Assembly (NCBI GenBank): GCA_934317185.1
Contig: CAKREJ010000023.1
Span: 1-19,023, forward strand
Direction of reading: 5' to 3'
From: an uncultured Anaerobutyricum sp.
Lineage (GTDB): Bacteria; Bacillota; Clostridia; Lachnospirales; Lachnospiraceae
Length of the DNA: 19,023 bases
In this document: one piece after another, positions 1 to 7,630 of the stretch
Position numbering within the stretch: the stretch's first letter is position 1
Layout: every line of letters begins with the position of its first letter
Program-made: the position numbers and the translations under genes
The notes under the pieces: generated by a model
Seen by the model: only the letters and a program-made list of their open reading frames with translations
Databases searched by the model: none
What the model was told of the DNA's origin: nothing

Positions 1-10
1 AATATTCATC

Positions 11-39
11 TTGCATAAATGGTAATTAATAGTTAAAAT
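11..39 (+). promoter_or_regulatory. candidate sigma-A promoter for the cupin gene
   Basis: TTGCAT (11-16) and TAAAAT (34-39) are separated by 17 bp, close to the sigma-A consensus. This would give a leader of roughly 110 nt before the cupin start at 155. The surrounding DNA is very AT-rich, so chance matches are likely. Confidence 0.35.
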
Positions 40-154
40 ATAAGTACATGATAGAAGTAAGTAACCATGCAGGTAAAAGCATTATGATGTGGATGCAGAC
101 TTGCAAAGTGGTTGTGAATATTATGGTTATAATTTTAAAAGGAGGATTTTTAAA

Positions 155-499
155 ATGGTAAGAAAAGCAAATATCGTTCAGAAACAGGAACTTGGCGGTG
201 GAAAAGGCTATGCTGAAGTGCACGAAATTGTGCCGGAGAAAGATTTGTATGGACATGGTAGATTATATGCGAAGGTTGTATTAAAACCAAATTCCAGTGT
301 AGGCTGGCATCGTCATGTCGGTGAGACAGAGCCATATTATATCTTAGAAGGAGAGGGAATCTTTGTTGACGATGACGGAAGTCGTACAAAAGTAGGACCT
401 GGAGATGTATGTACAATTCTTCCTGGACAGTGTCATGCAATTGAAAACACATCAGCATGTAAGGACCTGGCATTTATGGCATTAATTCATAAAGATTGA
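155..499 (+). CDS. small single-domain cupin protein
   Basis: This 114-residue protein is a single beta-barrel cupin. The first cupin motif has the metal ligands H52, H54 and E59 (GWHRH then GETE), and the second has G83, P90-G91, H94 and N98. Such proteins bind a divalent metal in the cytoplasm and act as small isomerases, dioxygenases or sugar/ligand binders; the substrate cannot be read from sequence. The reading frame is open back to an ATG at 89, but AGGAGG at about 140-145 lies correctly spaced before the ATG at 155, so that start is chosen. The gene seems monocistronic, with two weak hairpins downstream. Confidence 0.85.
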   Translation: MVRKANIVQKQELGGGKGYAEVHEIVPEKDLYGHGRLYAKVVLKPNSSVGWHRHVGETEPYYILEGEGIFVDDDGSRTKVGPGDVCTILPGQCHAIENTSACKDLAFMALIHKD

Positions 500-859
500 T
501 CTAGCATAAAAAGAAACGAAAAAGATATCGTTTTTGGAAAATCAATAATCAAAGCCTGACAATAGAATGGTATAGTACTGTAATTATTTTTACAAATGCG
601 GTATTATACCATTTTTATTATTAGTATTTTTGATAAAGGGTAATTATTTGGTGGGTTTTGATTTTGTTATCACAAATAAATAATCAAGAAAATTACATGT
701 AAATGCAATATATTTTCCTATGATTGAGAAATAGCACAAAAAAACCAATTTCTTTTTTGTGAAAAAATGATAAAATATATATTAAATAGGGTTGGATGTA
801 AAAAAAGTAAAATTTTTTGTTTTTATTTTTACAATTAAAATATCCCTTTGGAGGTATGC
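500..859. other. AT-rich intergenic region, cupin to PocR sensor gene
   Basis: About 360 bp without a credible gene. It holds the two weak hairpins noted for the cupin 3' end, and must hold the promoter of the downstream sensor-regulator operon. I could not pick a convincing -35/-10 pair: TAAAAT at 771-776 is a fair -10, but no good -35 lies at the right distance. No riboswitch or protein-binding palindrome was recognised. Confidence 0.5.
566..613 (+). terminator. possible terminator after the cupin gene
   Basis: AATGGTATA (566-574) pairs perfectly with TATACCATT (605-613), and a T-rich run follows. The loop is long (30 nt). A second weak hairpin (AAACGA at 514-519 with TCGTTT at 528-533) lies closer to the stop codon. 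Either could end the cupin transcript. Confidence 0.4.
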
Positions 860-2092
860 ATGGAACTAGAGAAAAGGAACGGTAGAGGAAAAAAGGAAGT
901 TAGCCTGACAGGCTTATTTGGAAAGCAATTTCTGGAGGAAATGCAGAATAAACTGGCAGATGCAACAGGAGTTTCTTTTTTTATTATTGATTATAAAGGA
1001 GAGCCGATTACAAAGGGAGAAAGAGAAGAAAAGTTTTGTAAAGAAAGAAAGAAGCTGGATGAAAAATGCAGTGAATGCCAGATGAACAGAGCATTTGCTG
1101 CTGCGAAGAGTGCGATTAAAAACTGCACTCATGTTTTCACCTGTCCTAATGGACTTGTACATATGGCGATTCCTGTTGTTGTAAATAATCAATATATTGG
1201 AGCGATGGTTGGAGGTCCGATTCGCTGTGAAGAAAAAGCAGTAAAGGAGTTCGAATTAGGAAGTAATGAAAAAGAGCGGAAACAATTTTTAGAGACGCTT
1301 AAAGCAGAAAAAGAATATCAAAATATTCCGGCTTTTACAGCAAAAAGGCTTGAGGCAATTGCAGATATGGTATTTCTCCTTTTTAAAGAAATGGGAGAAA
1401 AGGAAACGGTAGCCATCCAACTTGGTGCATTAGAGCATAAAGAAGTACATCTTTTTGATATTCGTAAAAAGAATAAATTGCTAGAAGATAAAGTAAACAG
1501 GCTCGAGTATGAAATATTGAAAGGAAAGCTGCCAAAACAGTTCATGCTTAATCTTTTAACAACGATTTCAAGCTTTTCTATCATTGAAAATGCAAACAGG
1601 ACGGAAAATATTATATCGGAAATGGCTGGAGTGTTGCGATATTATCTGGATAATTCATCAGAGACTATTTCATTATCTAAAGAGTTAAAGCAAATAGAGT
1701 CCTATCTTGATGTTTTAAGACAACAATACGATGACCGCTTAGAATATCGTGTGTATTGTCAGGAGGAAGTAGAAAATCAAAAGATTCCGATTGTTGGACT
1801 TTTTCCGTTTGTAGAACAACTGGTTGACTTTGGTGTTTTTGCGGGGCATTTTAGGGGAACTGTATATATTGATGCTGAGAAAAAAGAAGAGTATTGCCAG
1901 ATTGTACTGCAGTTAGAAAGCTCCGGTTTATCTATGGGACATTTTGGGGCAGATATTACGGATAGTAACTTTATTCAGACACAGGAGGAAGACATCAGGA
2001 AGCGATATGCCAAAGAATTTGGCAAAGATTTTGAGATAACTGTAGACCCGAATGTAATAACAGTGAAGATTCCGTTTCAGAAAATAAAGTAA
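860..2092 (+). CDS. PocR-domain LytS-like sensor histidine kinase, probably catalytically inactive
   Basis: A 410-residue cytoplasmic sensor with no membrane segments. Residues about 16-180 match the PocR sensory domain, with its typical cysteines (C60, C70, C73, C89, C95) and the VHMAIPVVVNNQYIG core; this domain is thought to sense small molecules such as diols. Residues about 205-410 align with the LytS/YesM His_kinase plus HATPase fold (the LRYYLDNSSETISLSKEL stretch is typical). The phosphoacceptor position, normally NPHFLFN, reads PKQFMLN, so Q227 replaces His. The N-box, normally VENAIKHG, reads VEQLVDFG, so Q320 replaces Asn, and no clear glycine-rich G-box follows. It may therefore act as a ligand-responsive partner rather than a kinase. 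The start is ATG 860, behind GGAGG at 850-854; an in-frame TTG at 848 is less likely. The response-regulator gene begins 10 bp after the stop. Confidence 0.85.
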   Translation: MELEKRNGRGKKEVSLTGLFGKQFLEEMQNKLADATGVSFFIIDYKGEPITKGEREEKFCKERKKLDEKCSECQMNRAFAAAKSAIKNCTHVFTCPNGLVHMAIPVVVNNQYIGAMVGGPIRCEEKAVKEFELGSNEKERKQFLETLKAEKEYQNIPAFTAKRLEAIADMVFLLFKEMGEKETVAIQLGALEHKEVHLFDIRKKNKLLEDKVNRLEYEILKGKLPKQFMLNLLTTISSFSIIENANRTENIISEMAGVLRYYLDNSSETISLSKELKQIESYLDVLRQQYDDRLEYRVYCQEEVENQKIPIVGLFPFVEQLVDFGVFAGHFRGTVYIDAEKKEEYCQIVLQLESSGLSMGHFGADITDSNFIQTQEEDIRKRYAKEFGKDFEITVDPNVITVKIPFQKIK

Positions 2093-2102
2093 GGAGGTAG
2101 CT

Positions 2103-3125
2103 ATGGTAAATATTTTATTGATTGATCAGGAACCGTTATTTCAACAGGCTTTTTCAAAAATGATTACAGAGACAGGCGAAGGTCAGCTTGTTGGAATCGC
2201 GGAAAACAGTAAAGAGGCCTTTGAAATCATAAGTCGCTATCATCCACAGATTGTATTTTGTGATGTAGTTCTTGGGATGGAGAACGGTATTGCAGTCTGT
2301 AACCTTATTAAAGAACATTTTCCGGAAATCTCAACATATATTTTGTCAAATTATTGTAATTTCCGCATGATTCGTCGTTCTATGGATGCTGGAGTAGAAG
2401 AATATTTATATAAGCCTTTATCCAGAAAGAAGCTTTTAGAACTTGTAGAGAAGCGTAATGATTCAGGGCAGAATGAAGAAGAGAATGTGCAGCAGGAAGC
2501 TTTATTTGCATCGATTGAACAAAGGGATTATAAGAGAGCTTATGATACAGCAAAAGAATTGGTAGAATGTCTATTTGAGGAATGTGACAGGAAAGAGCGC
2601 AGAAATAAACTTTCTATGCTGGAATCTAGTTTGTTTTATATGATACCGGGAATGGATAATATTCAGAAAAATTATTATCTTCAGAAATATGAGATTACAG
2701 TTAAAGTTTTGACAAAAAGTGCACTCTGTTATTATTGGCTGATACAGATTATAACAGAAGTATTTCGGCAACTTTGTACGATGAAGTATACACATATGAA
2801 TAAAGTATTTCAATATATAGAAAATAATAAAAATAATGAGATTTCGTTATCTGAACTGGCAGAAGAAGCAGGAATCAGCAGTGGATATTTAAGTCGTATT
2901 TTTAAAAAATATTATAAGATCAGTGTGGTAGATTATGTTCATCTTCGCAAGTTACTTCAGGCTAAATATTACATGGCAACAAGTGAGATGAATATTTCAG
3001 ATATTTCTTTTTTACTTGGATATAGTGAAGCAGGATATTTCTGCAAGATATTTAAAAAATATGAAGGGCAGACTCCGTCAGCATTTCATAAAAATTCTCT
3101 GAAGCTTACTTCAAAGGCTGGATGA
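2103..3125 (+). CDS. YesN-type response regulator with AraC DNA-binding domain
   Basis: A 340-residue transcription regulator. The N-terminal receiver (1-120) keeps the acidic pocket (D8, E10), the phosphoacceptor D54 in the FCDVVLG strand, S82 and K104 (YLYKP), so it looks phosphorylatable. A helical linker follows, and the C-terminal AraC-family double helix-turn-helix lies at about 232-331 (ISLSELAEEAGISSGYLSR and the DISFLLGYSEAGYFCKIFKK region). It is co-transcribed with the PocR sensor gene, starting 10 bp after it with AAGGAGG in between, and should be that sensor's output partner. Because the cognate kinase seems dead, another kinase or a small phosphodonor might phosphorylate D54, or control may be non-catalytic. 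Target genes are unknown; fucO in this window is a guess only. Confidence 0.9.
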   Translation: MVNILLIDQEPLFQQAFSKMITETGEGQLVGIAENSKEAFEIISRYHPQIVFCDVVLGMENGIAVCNLIKEHFPEISTYILSNYCNFRMIRRSMDAGVEEYLYKPLSRKKLLELVEKRNDSGQNEEENVQQEALFASIEQRDYKRAYDTAKELVECLFEECDRKERRNKLSMLESSLFYMIPGMDNIQKNYYLQKYEITVKVLTKSALCYYWLIQIITEVFRQLCTMKYTHMNKVFQYIENNKNNEISLSELAEEAGISSGYLSRIFKKYYKISVVDYVHLRKLLQAKYYMATSEMNISDISFLLGYSEAGYFCKIFKKYEGQTPSAFHKNSLKLTSKAG

Positions 3126-3147
3126 TTTAAAGAATTGGCAGACAAAT

Positions 3148-3190
3148 AAATCCCGAAAGATAGGTATAGATTATTTATCTTTCGGGATTT
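3148..3190. terminator. strong hairpin terminator after the sensor-regulator operon
   Basis: A perfect 15-bp inverted repeat (3148-3162 with 3176-3190, arms AAATCCCGAAAGATA and its complement) has a 13-nt loop. A T-rich run follows on the plus strand, and a TTTATTTG run follows on the minus strand. It sits between the convergent regulator (+) and DUF6506 (-) genes, so it probably terminates both. Confidence 0.85.
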
Positions 3191-3226
3191 TGTTATTGGC
3201 CAGATCAGTTAGACTAAATCAAAATA

Positions 3227-3583
3227 TTAAAGTCCAATGCACCAGAAGTCTTTTTGGAATAAGTCATCACCGCTTTTATCACGGAAAGCAGGGTGAAAGT
3301 CAAAATTGACAGCTCCTACTGGAATTTTTCTGTCAACTGCTTTACAAATGCGGGCAACCCCCTCATTTCCGAAAGCTCCACACAAATCAATAGCAGCACA
3401 GCCTTTTTCTAACATCTCCTGAGCAACGATTTCTGCCTGACTATAGTCGGCACAGCCTACAGAGTACATGATTATTTTTTTGGATTCAATAACAGAACGG
3501 TCTTTTTTTGGATTGCAGCCTTCACTAAGAAAAATGAATGCTACTTTAAATTTGTCTTCATTTAAGTTTAATTTTTTCCCCAT
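3227..3583 (-). CDS. DUF6506 family protein
   Basis: A 118-residue soluble protein matching my recollection of DUF6506: a KVAFIFLSEGCNP opening, a conserved RSVIE, a YSQAEIVAQEMLEKGCAAIDLCGAFG core and a PVGAVNFD strand near the C-terminus. The pattern suggests a small alpha/beta fold, but no reaction is known to me. The ATG at 3583 lies inside the end of the upstream recombinase-like gene, overlapping it by 16 nt, so the two are probably translationally coupled and co-regulated. It runs convergent with the AraC regulator gene and shares the hairpin at 3148-3190. Confidence 0.75.
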   Translation of the reverse strand: MGKKLNLNEDKFKVAFIFLSEGCNPKKDRSVIESKKIIMYSVGCADYSQAEIVAQEMLEKGCAAIDLCGAFGNEGVARICKAVDRKIPVGAVNFDFHPAFRDKSGDDLFQKDFWCIGL

Positions 3584-3969
3584 TTTATCAACGCCTTATC
3601 TAATATTTCCATTACTTTTTTGCCATCATTTGCAGTGATTAATTCTATGTTATGTTCACGGATCGTCTTATAAGTTTCTAATAAAAGGTCAATATCTGTT
3701 GAGATTTTATTTAATGTAATAACAACGATTACATCAAGATTATCTGCTAATACATCTGTCATCATACGTTTAAATCCAGGTCGTTCAAGATTATCAGAAG
3801 GGTAATCTCCTAAATCTGTATAGTTAACAAATTCATTATCTTCGCCATAAATACCTTTTGCACGGTTCATGCATTTCATACCATCGGCAATCATGCCTTT
3901 TACATAAGTCTGAGAACAGACAGGACAGCCACCTCTAAGATGCTGATGATTATAAATTCCGATACGCAT
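3568..3969 (-). CDS. degenerate serine-recombinase N-terminal-like protein
   Basis: A 133-residue protein with the fold pattern of the serine recombinase catalytic domain: MRIGIY strand, YTDLGDYPSDNLERPGFKR region, and a DVIVVITLNKISTDIDLLL stretch corresponding to the usual DVVVVKLDRLSR. The catalytic residues are missing. The first-strand ARVST serine motif is replaced by NHQHLRGGCPVCSQ, and the DRLxR residues by NKIST. No DNA-binding domain follows. It is therefore unlikely to recombine DNA. C15-P-V-C18 resembles half of a metal or redox site. The start is the ATG at 3969, behind GGAGGG with 8-nt spacing; the frame is open 26 codons further upstream without support. It is the first gene of a pair with DUF6506 and is divergent from the DUF4125 cassette. 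Confidence 0.75.
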   Translation of the reverse strand: MRIGIYNHQHLRGGCPVCSQTYVKGMIADGMKCMNRAKGIYGEDNEFVNYTDLGDYPSDNLERPGFKRMMTDVLADNLDVIVVITLNKISTDIDLLLETYKTIREHNIELITANDGKKVMEILDKALIKWGKN

Positions 3970-4173
3970 ACTCTTTTCCCTCCAGTACATTTTATTATAT
4001 TCATTGTAGCAGATGTATGAAAAATTACAGGGAAGATATGGGAACAATTATAGGAAATTATGAAAGTTAAAAAGGGGTAACAGTATATTTCCATAGAAAG
4101 AACGTGATACTCCCATAAAAAACAATGTGAAAATGCTAAAATGAAACTGAAATAGTATGTAAAGGAGGAGCAT

Positions 4174-4776
4174 ATGGAACGTAGAGAATTAGAACGACAG
4201 ATTGTCGAAAAAGAATGGCTCATGTTTCAGAAAGTACAGGGAGTAAATGGAAGAGCAGCCTGTCAGGATGACTGGACTACTTTTCTGGTTATGCGTCTTA
4301 GTCAGTTTGAAGGCTGGGATACAAATGTGCTGGAAAGTTACTATGATGACATTGAACAGGCGGAAGCACAGGAGAGAAATCTTATCATGGAGAAATATGC
4401 CTATATGATGGAGGAAACAGATCCGGTATATTTCCTGTCCATTAAGGGTATGCTTCCGGAAATTTCAGAAGAAAAGCAGTTGATGGCTGAAAAGATTACT
4501 TCTGTCTATATGGAGTGGGAGAAAGAAGCGGATATTAAATATCCAAATATCAGAAAACATGGCAGACCGGCAGAGGGAATCGGTGTCGATGGGACAGTGA
4601 GTGTAAGAAATTATTTAAAATGTGAACTCTATACTTATTCTGCAAAAACACTGGCACTATTTATATTATCAATCGAAAATAATCCGGGATATAACCGTTA
4701 TCTTGTCACAATGCAGAAGATGGTACAGGCATATGGATATTCTTCTTTAGAAGAAGCAGAGAAAGCGATGGCATGA
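4174..4776 (+). CDS. DUF4125 family protein
   Basis: A 200-residue, mainly helical cytoplasmic protein with the DUF4125 hallmarks: EKEWLMFQ near the N-terminus, the GRAACQDDW motif (26-34), the LSQFEGWD turn, a LESYYDDIEQA helix, a KYAYMM motif, the YPNIRKHGRP stretch, LKCELYTYSAKTLALF, and the ending YGYSSLEEAEKAM. Its length equals the usual family size (about 200). No function is known to me; the conserved C, D, D and W in the 26-34 motif could form a site. It is the first gene of a five-gene plus-strand cassette, with AGGAGG immediately upstream of ATG 4174, and is divergent from the recombinase-like gene. Confidence 0.85.
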   Translation: MERRELERQIVEKEWLMFQKVQGVNGRAACQDDWTTFLVMRLSQFEGWDTNVLESYYDDIEQAEAQERNLIMEKYAYMMEETDPVYFLSIKGMLPEISEEKQLMAEKITSVYMEWEKEADIKYPNIRKHGRPAEGIGVDGTVSVRNYLKCELYTYSAKTLALFILSIENNPGYNRYLVTMQKMVQAYGYSSLEEAEKAMA

Positions 4777-4852
4777 TTAAAAAAAGTACAGGCACAAGGT
4801 GTTGGATATGAGAATGTGTCAGTATGCTAAGAGATGAGAAGGGAGAATTGAC

Positions 4853-5434
4853 ATGCAGAAAATATTGTTACTGGCAGGAGATTTTACAGAAGATTATGAG
4901 ACTATGGTTCCGTTTCAGGCATTATCAATGCTTGGATATCAGGTAGATGTTGTCTGTCCGGATAAAAAAGAAGGAGAATTTATCAAAACAGCAATTCATG
5001 ATTTTGAAGGAGATCAGACTTACACAGAAAAGCCAGGACATCTTTTTAAATTAACGAAAACATTTGATGAAGTAGATTTTGATGATTATGTTGGATTATT
5101 TATTACCGGTGGACGTTCTCCGGAGTACATTCGGATGAACCATAAAGTCATTTCTCTTGTGAAGTGTTTTGTAAGAAGTGGAAAACCGGTAGCAGCAATT
5201 TGCCATGCGGCACAGGTACTTACAGCAGCGGATGTTGTGTGTGGAAGAAAGCTTACCTGTTATCCGGCATTAGCAGCAGAAGTAAAGCTGGCAGGTGGAA
5301 ATTATATTGAAGTTGCACCAGATGAAGCTGTTGTAGATTGTAATCTGATTACTTCTCCGGCATGGCCGGGCAATACAGCTATCCTAAGAGAGTTTGCAAA
5401 AGCATTGGGCTGTGAGTTCGTTTTTAGAGCATAG
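4853..5434 (+). CDS. DJ-1/PfpI family protein
   Basis: A 193-residue class I glutamine amidotransferase-like (flavodoxin-type) protein. It shows the DFTEDYE acidic segment (10-16), the FITGGRSPEY loop (83-92) and the nucleophile elbow AAICHAAQ with C117 followed by H118, all typical of DJ-1/PfpI proteins. Members serve as chaperone-like stress proteins, glyoxalase/deglycase-type enzymes or proteases; which applies here is open. It starts 76 bp after DUF4125, with GGGAG spaced 7 nt before the ATG, and is followed after 64 bp by the rubredoxin-like gene. Pairing of a reactive-cysteine protein with a rubredoxin suggests redox or oxidative-stress chemistry (inference). Confidence 0.9.
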   Translation: MQKILLLAGDFTEDYETMVPFQALSMLGYQVDVVCPDKKEGEFIKTAIHDFEGDQTYTEKPGHLFKLTKTFDEVDFDDYVGLFITGGRSPEYIRMNHKVISLVKCFVRSGKPVAAICHAAQVLTAADVVCGRKLTCYPALAAEVKLAGGNYIEVAPDEAVVDCNLITSPAWPGNTAILREFAKALGCEFVFRA

Positions 5435-5498
5435 GAAGATAAGGATTATAGATATAATGGATTTTGGATTTGAATAGTTATTACAGGAGGTATTAGAT

Positions 5499-5729
5499 AT
5501 GGGATCTCTTTTAGAAGAAATGCATAAGATGCGTTTGAAAGAAAAGATTGAAGAATTAGAAAATATGGGAGGCAATCCACATGTAGAAGATCACGGACTT
5601 GGCGGAGTATATCGCTGTAAAGTATGTGGATATATTTTTGATGAGAACAGAGAAGGAAAACCATTTACAACACTGTCTCATTGTCCGATCTGTCATGTAG
5701 GACAGCAGCAGTTTGAAAAGATAGAGTGA
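5499..5729 (+). CDS. short rubredoxin-like protein with helical N-terminus
   Basis: A 76-residue protein. Residues 1-30 form a charged helix (LLEEMHKMRLKEKIEELENM). Residues 38-76 are a rubredoxin-type domain with two CxxC knuckles, C40-x2-C43 (YRCKVCGYIF) and C62-x2-C65 (HCPICH), which would bind one Fe or Zn. The spacing between knuckles is much shorter than in classical rubredoxin and resembles the C-terminal domain of rubrerythrin or zinc-ribbon variants. No diiron domain is present. A strong AGGAGG precedes ATG 5499. The next gene starts within 6 bp of its stop, so the two are probably translationally coupled. Electron carrier or zinc-binding adaptor are both possible. Confidence 0.85.
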   Translation: MGSLLEEMHKMRLKEKIEELENMGGNPHVEDHGLGGVYRCKVCGYIFDENREGKPFTTLSHCPICHVGQQQFEKIE

Positions 5730-5735
5730 TTGCCT

Positions 5736-7583
5736 ATGAAACTAGAGCACTTAAATGAAATTTTAAAAAAGCTCATGCAGATGGAAGATGCAGAAGATAA
5801 TCTTGAAATGGTTCCGCTTTATGAAGAAGCGTTAAATCTTTCCAGAGAGATTTACGGAGAATATAACTTAAAGACATTAGAGATTTATAATAATTATGGT
5901 GGACATCTCCGGAATCTGGGACTTTATGAAAAGGCAGAACATATTTTAAGAAAAGCAGTTATCTGTGCAGGAACAGTGCGAGGAAAAGAACATCCGGATT
6001 ATGCGACAACACTTGTTAATCTGGCAAACTTGCTTCGTATGATGAAAAAATGGGAAGAAAGTGAGGCTCTTTTCTATCAGGCATTGGCTCTTTATAAGAT
6101 TACGATCGGTGAAGAACATTTTATTTATGCCGGAACGATGAATAATCTTGGACTTCTTTATTATGAAAAAGGAAATATTGAAAGAGCGAAACAATGCCTG
6201 GAGCACAGTCTTCATATTTTAGAAGGAAAAGAGGAATATATTATTCCGTATGCGACAACACTTCATAACCTTGTTGACGTTTATAAAAAAGAAGGCGAGA
6301 TTTTTAAAGCAGAACAGACATTAAAAAAAGAAATAGAGATTTACAGACAGCAGCATTATGAAGGAACTGTTTTATATGCCGCAGCTCTAAATTCTCTTGG
6401 GATTTTATATTGCGAAAAAGAACAATATGAAAAGGCAAAGTCTGTGATGGAAGAAAGTGTGGAAATTACAAAAAAACATCTGGGAGAAGCAAGTGAGGCC
6501 TACAAAACCAGTGTGAAAAATCTGGAGATGATTCAGGAAAAACTGCAGGAGCAGAAAATGCAAAGCAATCATGAGATTTTACAGGAAACATTAAGAAATA
6601 TGAGAACAGTATCCTGTGCCGTAGAAGATAATTCGGGAGGAGAATTTGTAAAAGGTCTTGATTTATGCAGGGCATATTTTAGAGAGATAGGATATCCCCT
6701 TTTAGAAAAAGAATTTGCAAACTTTCTTCCTCGGATGGCTGCCGGTTTGATAGGAGAGGGTTCCGAATGTTATGGATTTGATGATGAGATATCAAGAGAT
6801 CATGATTTTGGACCATCTTTTCAAATTTATATTCCAAAAGAAGATATGCCTGTTTATGGAGAGCGATTGAAACACAGACTGTTAACATTGCCAAAAACAT
6901 TTCAGGGATTTGGAGCAAGGATAGAAAGTCAGTATGGAGACGGACGGGTTGGTGTGTTTGCTATTGAAGATTTTTATCGGAAATTTATTGCGGCAGAAGG
7001 AGTACCGGAAACGCTTTCACATTGGCGGCAGATTCCGGAAAATGCTCTCTCAACCGTAACAAATGGAGAGGTCTTCTTTGATAATTACGGAAAATTCACA
7101 CAAATTCGTAAGGAGCTTCAGAAGGGATATCCGGAAGATATCCGCTTAAAAAAGATTGCGGCTCGCCTTATGAAAATGGCACAAAGCGGACAGTATAATT
7201 TTCCACGTTGTAATAAACGAAAGGAATATGTGGCAGCACATCTTGCATTAAGCGAATTTATGTCTGTTTCCATGTCGCTTGTTTATCTGCTGAATCATGC
7301 ATACAGACCATATTATAAATGGGTGCACAGGGGTCTTAAGGCTATGCCGGTATTAGGCCAGAATGCCTACGACAAAATTGAGAGACTTTCTACTTTATCA
7401 CTTGAGAGAGATCATAAAGAAATGGAATGGCTTATAGAAGAATTTTGTGTACAGTGTGTAGGGGAACTAAAGAAGCAGGAACTTACTTCTTCTTCAGAAG
7501 CATTTTTGCTTGCACAGGGACCAGAAGTGTTAAAAAGAATAAAAGAACCAGTTTTAAGAAACAGTAATCCGTGGGTTGAATAG
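5736..7583 (+). CDS. TPR-DUF4037 fusion protein (nucleotidyltransferase-like)
   Basis: A 615-residue cytoplasmic protein. Residues about 25-265 hold roughly six tetratricopeptide repeats of the kinesin-light-chain type (for example GLYEKAEHILRKAV, EEHFIYAGTMNNLGLLYYEKG, EQYEKAKSVMEESVEI), a protein-binding scaffold. Residues about 305-600 match DUF4037. Its signature GEGSECYGFDDEISRDHDFG (341-359) has the G-S and D355-x-D357 layout of the DNA polymerase beta-like nucleotidyltransferase fold, so metal-dependent nucleotide transfer is plausible but unproven. The start is ATG 5736; an in-frame TTG at 5730 directly follows the rubredoxin stop. No strong ribosome site is present, which points to coupling with the upstream gene. 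The substrate is unknown. Confidence 0.85.
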   Translation: MKLEHLNEILKKLMQMEDAEDNLEMVPLYEEALNLSREIYGEYNLKTLEIYNNYGGHLRNLGLYEKAEHILRKAVICAGTVRGKEHPDYATTLVNLANLLRMMKKWEESEALFYQALALYKITIGEEHFIYAGTMNNLGLLYYEKGNIERAKQCLEHSLHILEGKEEYIIPYATTLHNLVDVYKKEGEIFKAEQTLKKEIEIYRQQHYEGTVLYAAALNSLGILYCEKEQYEKAKSVMEESVEITKKHLGEASEAYKTSVKNLEMIQEKLQEQKMQSNHEILQETLRNMRTVSCAVEDNSGGEFVKGLDLCRAYFREIGYPLLEKEFANFLPRMAAGLIGEGSECYGFDDEISRDHDFGPSFQIYIPKEDMPVYGERLKHRLLTLPKTFQGFGARIESQYGDGRVGVFAIEDFYRKFIAAEGVPETLSHWRQIPENALSTVTNGEVFFDNYGKFTQIRKELQKGYPEDIRLKKIAARLMKMAQSGQYNFPRCNKRKEYVAAHLALSEFMSVSMSLVYLLNHAYRPYYKWVHRGLKAMPVLGQNAYDKIERLSTLSLERDHKEMEWLIEEFCVQCVGELKKQELTSSSEAFLLAQGPEVLKRIKEPVLRNSNPWVE

Positions 7584-7630
7584 CCTTTTCTTTTACTTAT
7601 CATATACTGATAAAAAAGGAACTTACGGCT

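Noticed and set aside
89..154. 22-codon upstream extension of the cupin reading frame
   Set aside because: The strong AGGAGG lies inside the extension, correctly spaced for ATG 155, and the extension has no cupin-like sequence.
7597..7613. Small palindrome TTATCA-TATAC-TGATAA between the TPR-DUF4037 and S8 genes
   Set aside because: Only 6 bp, no T-run on either strand, and it lies close to the S8 ribosome site; not convincing as terminator or operator.
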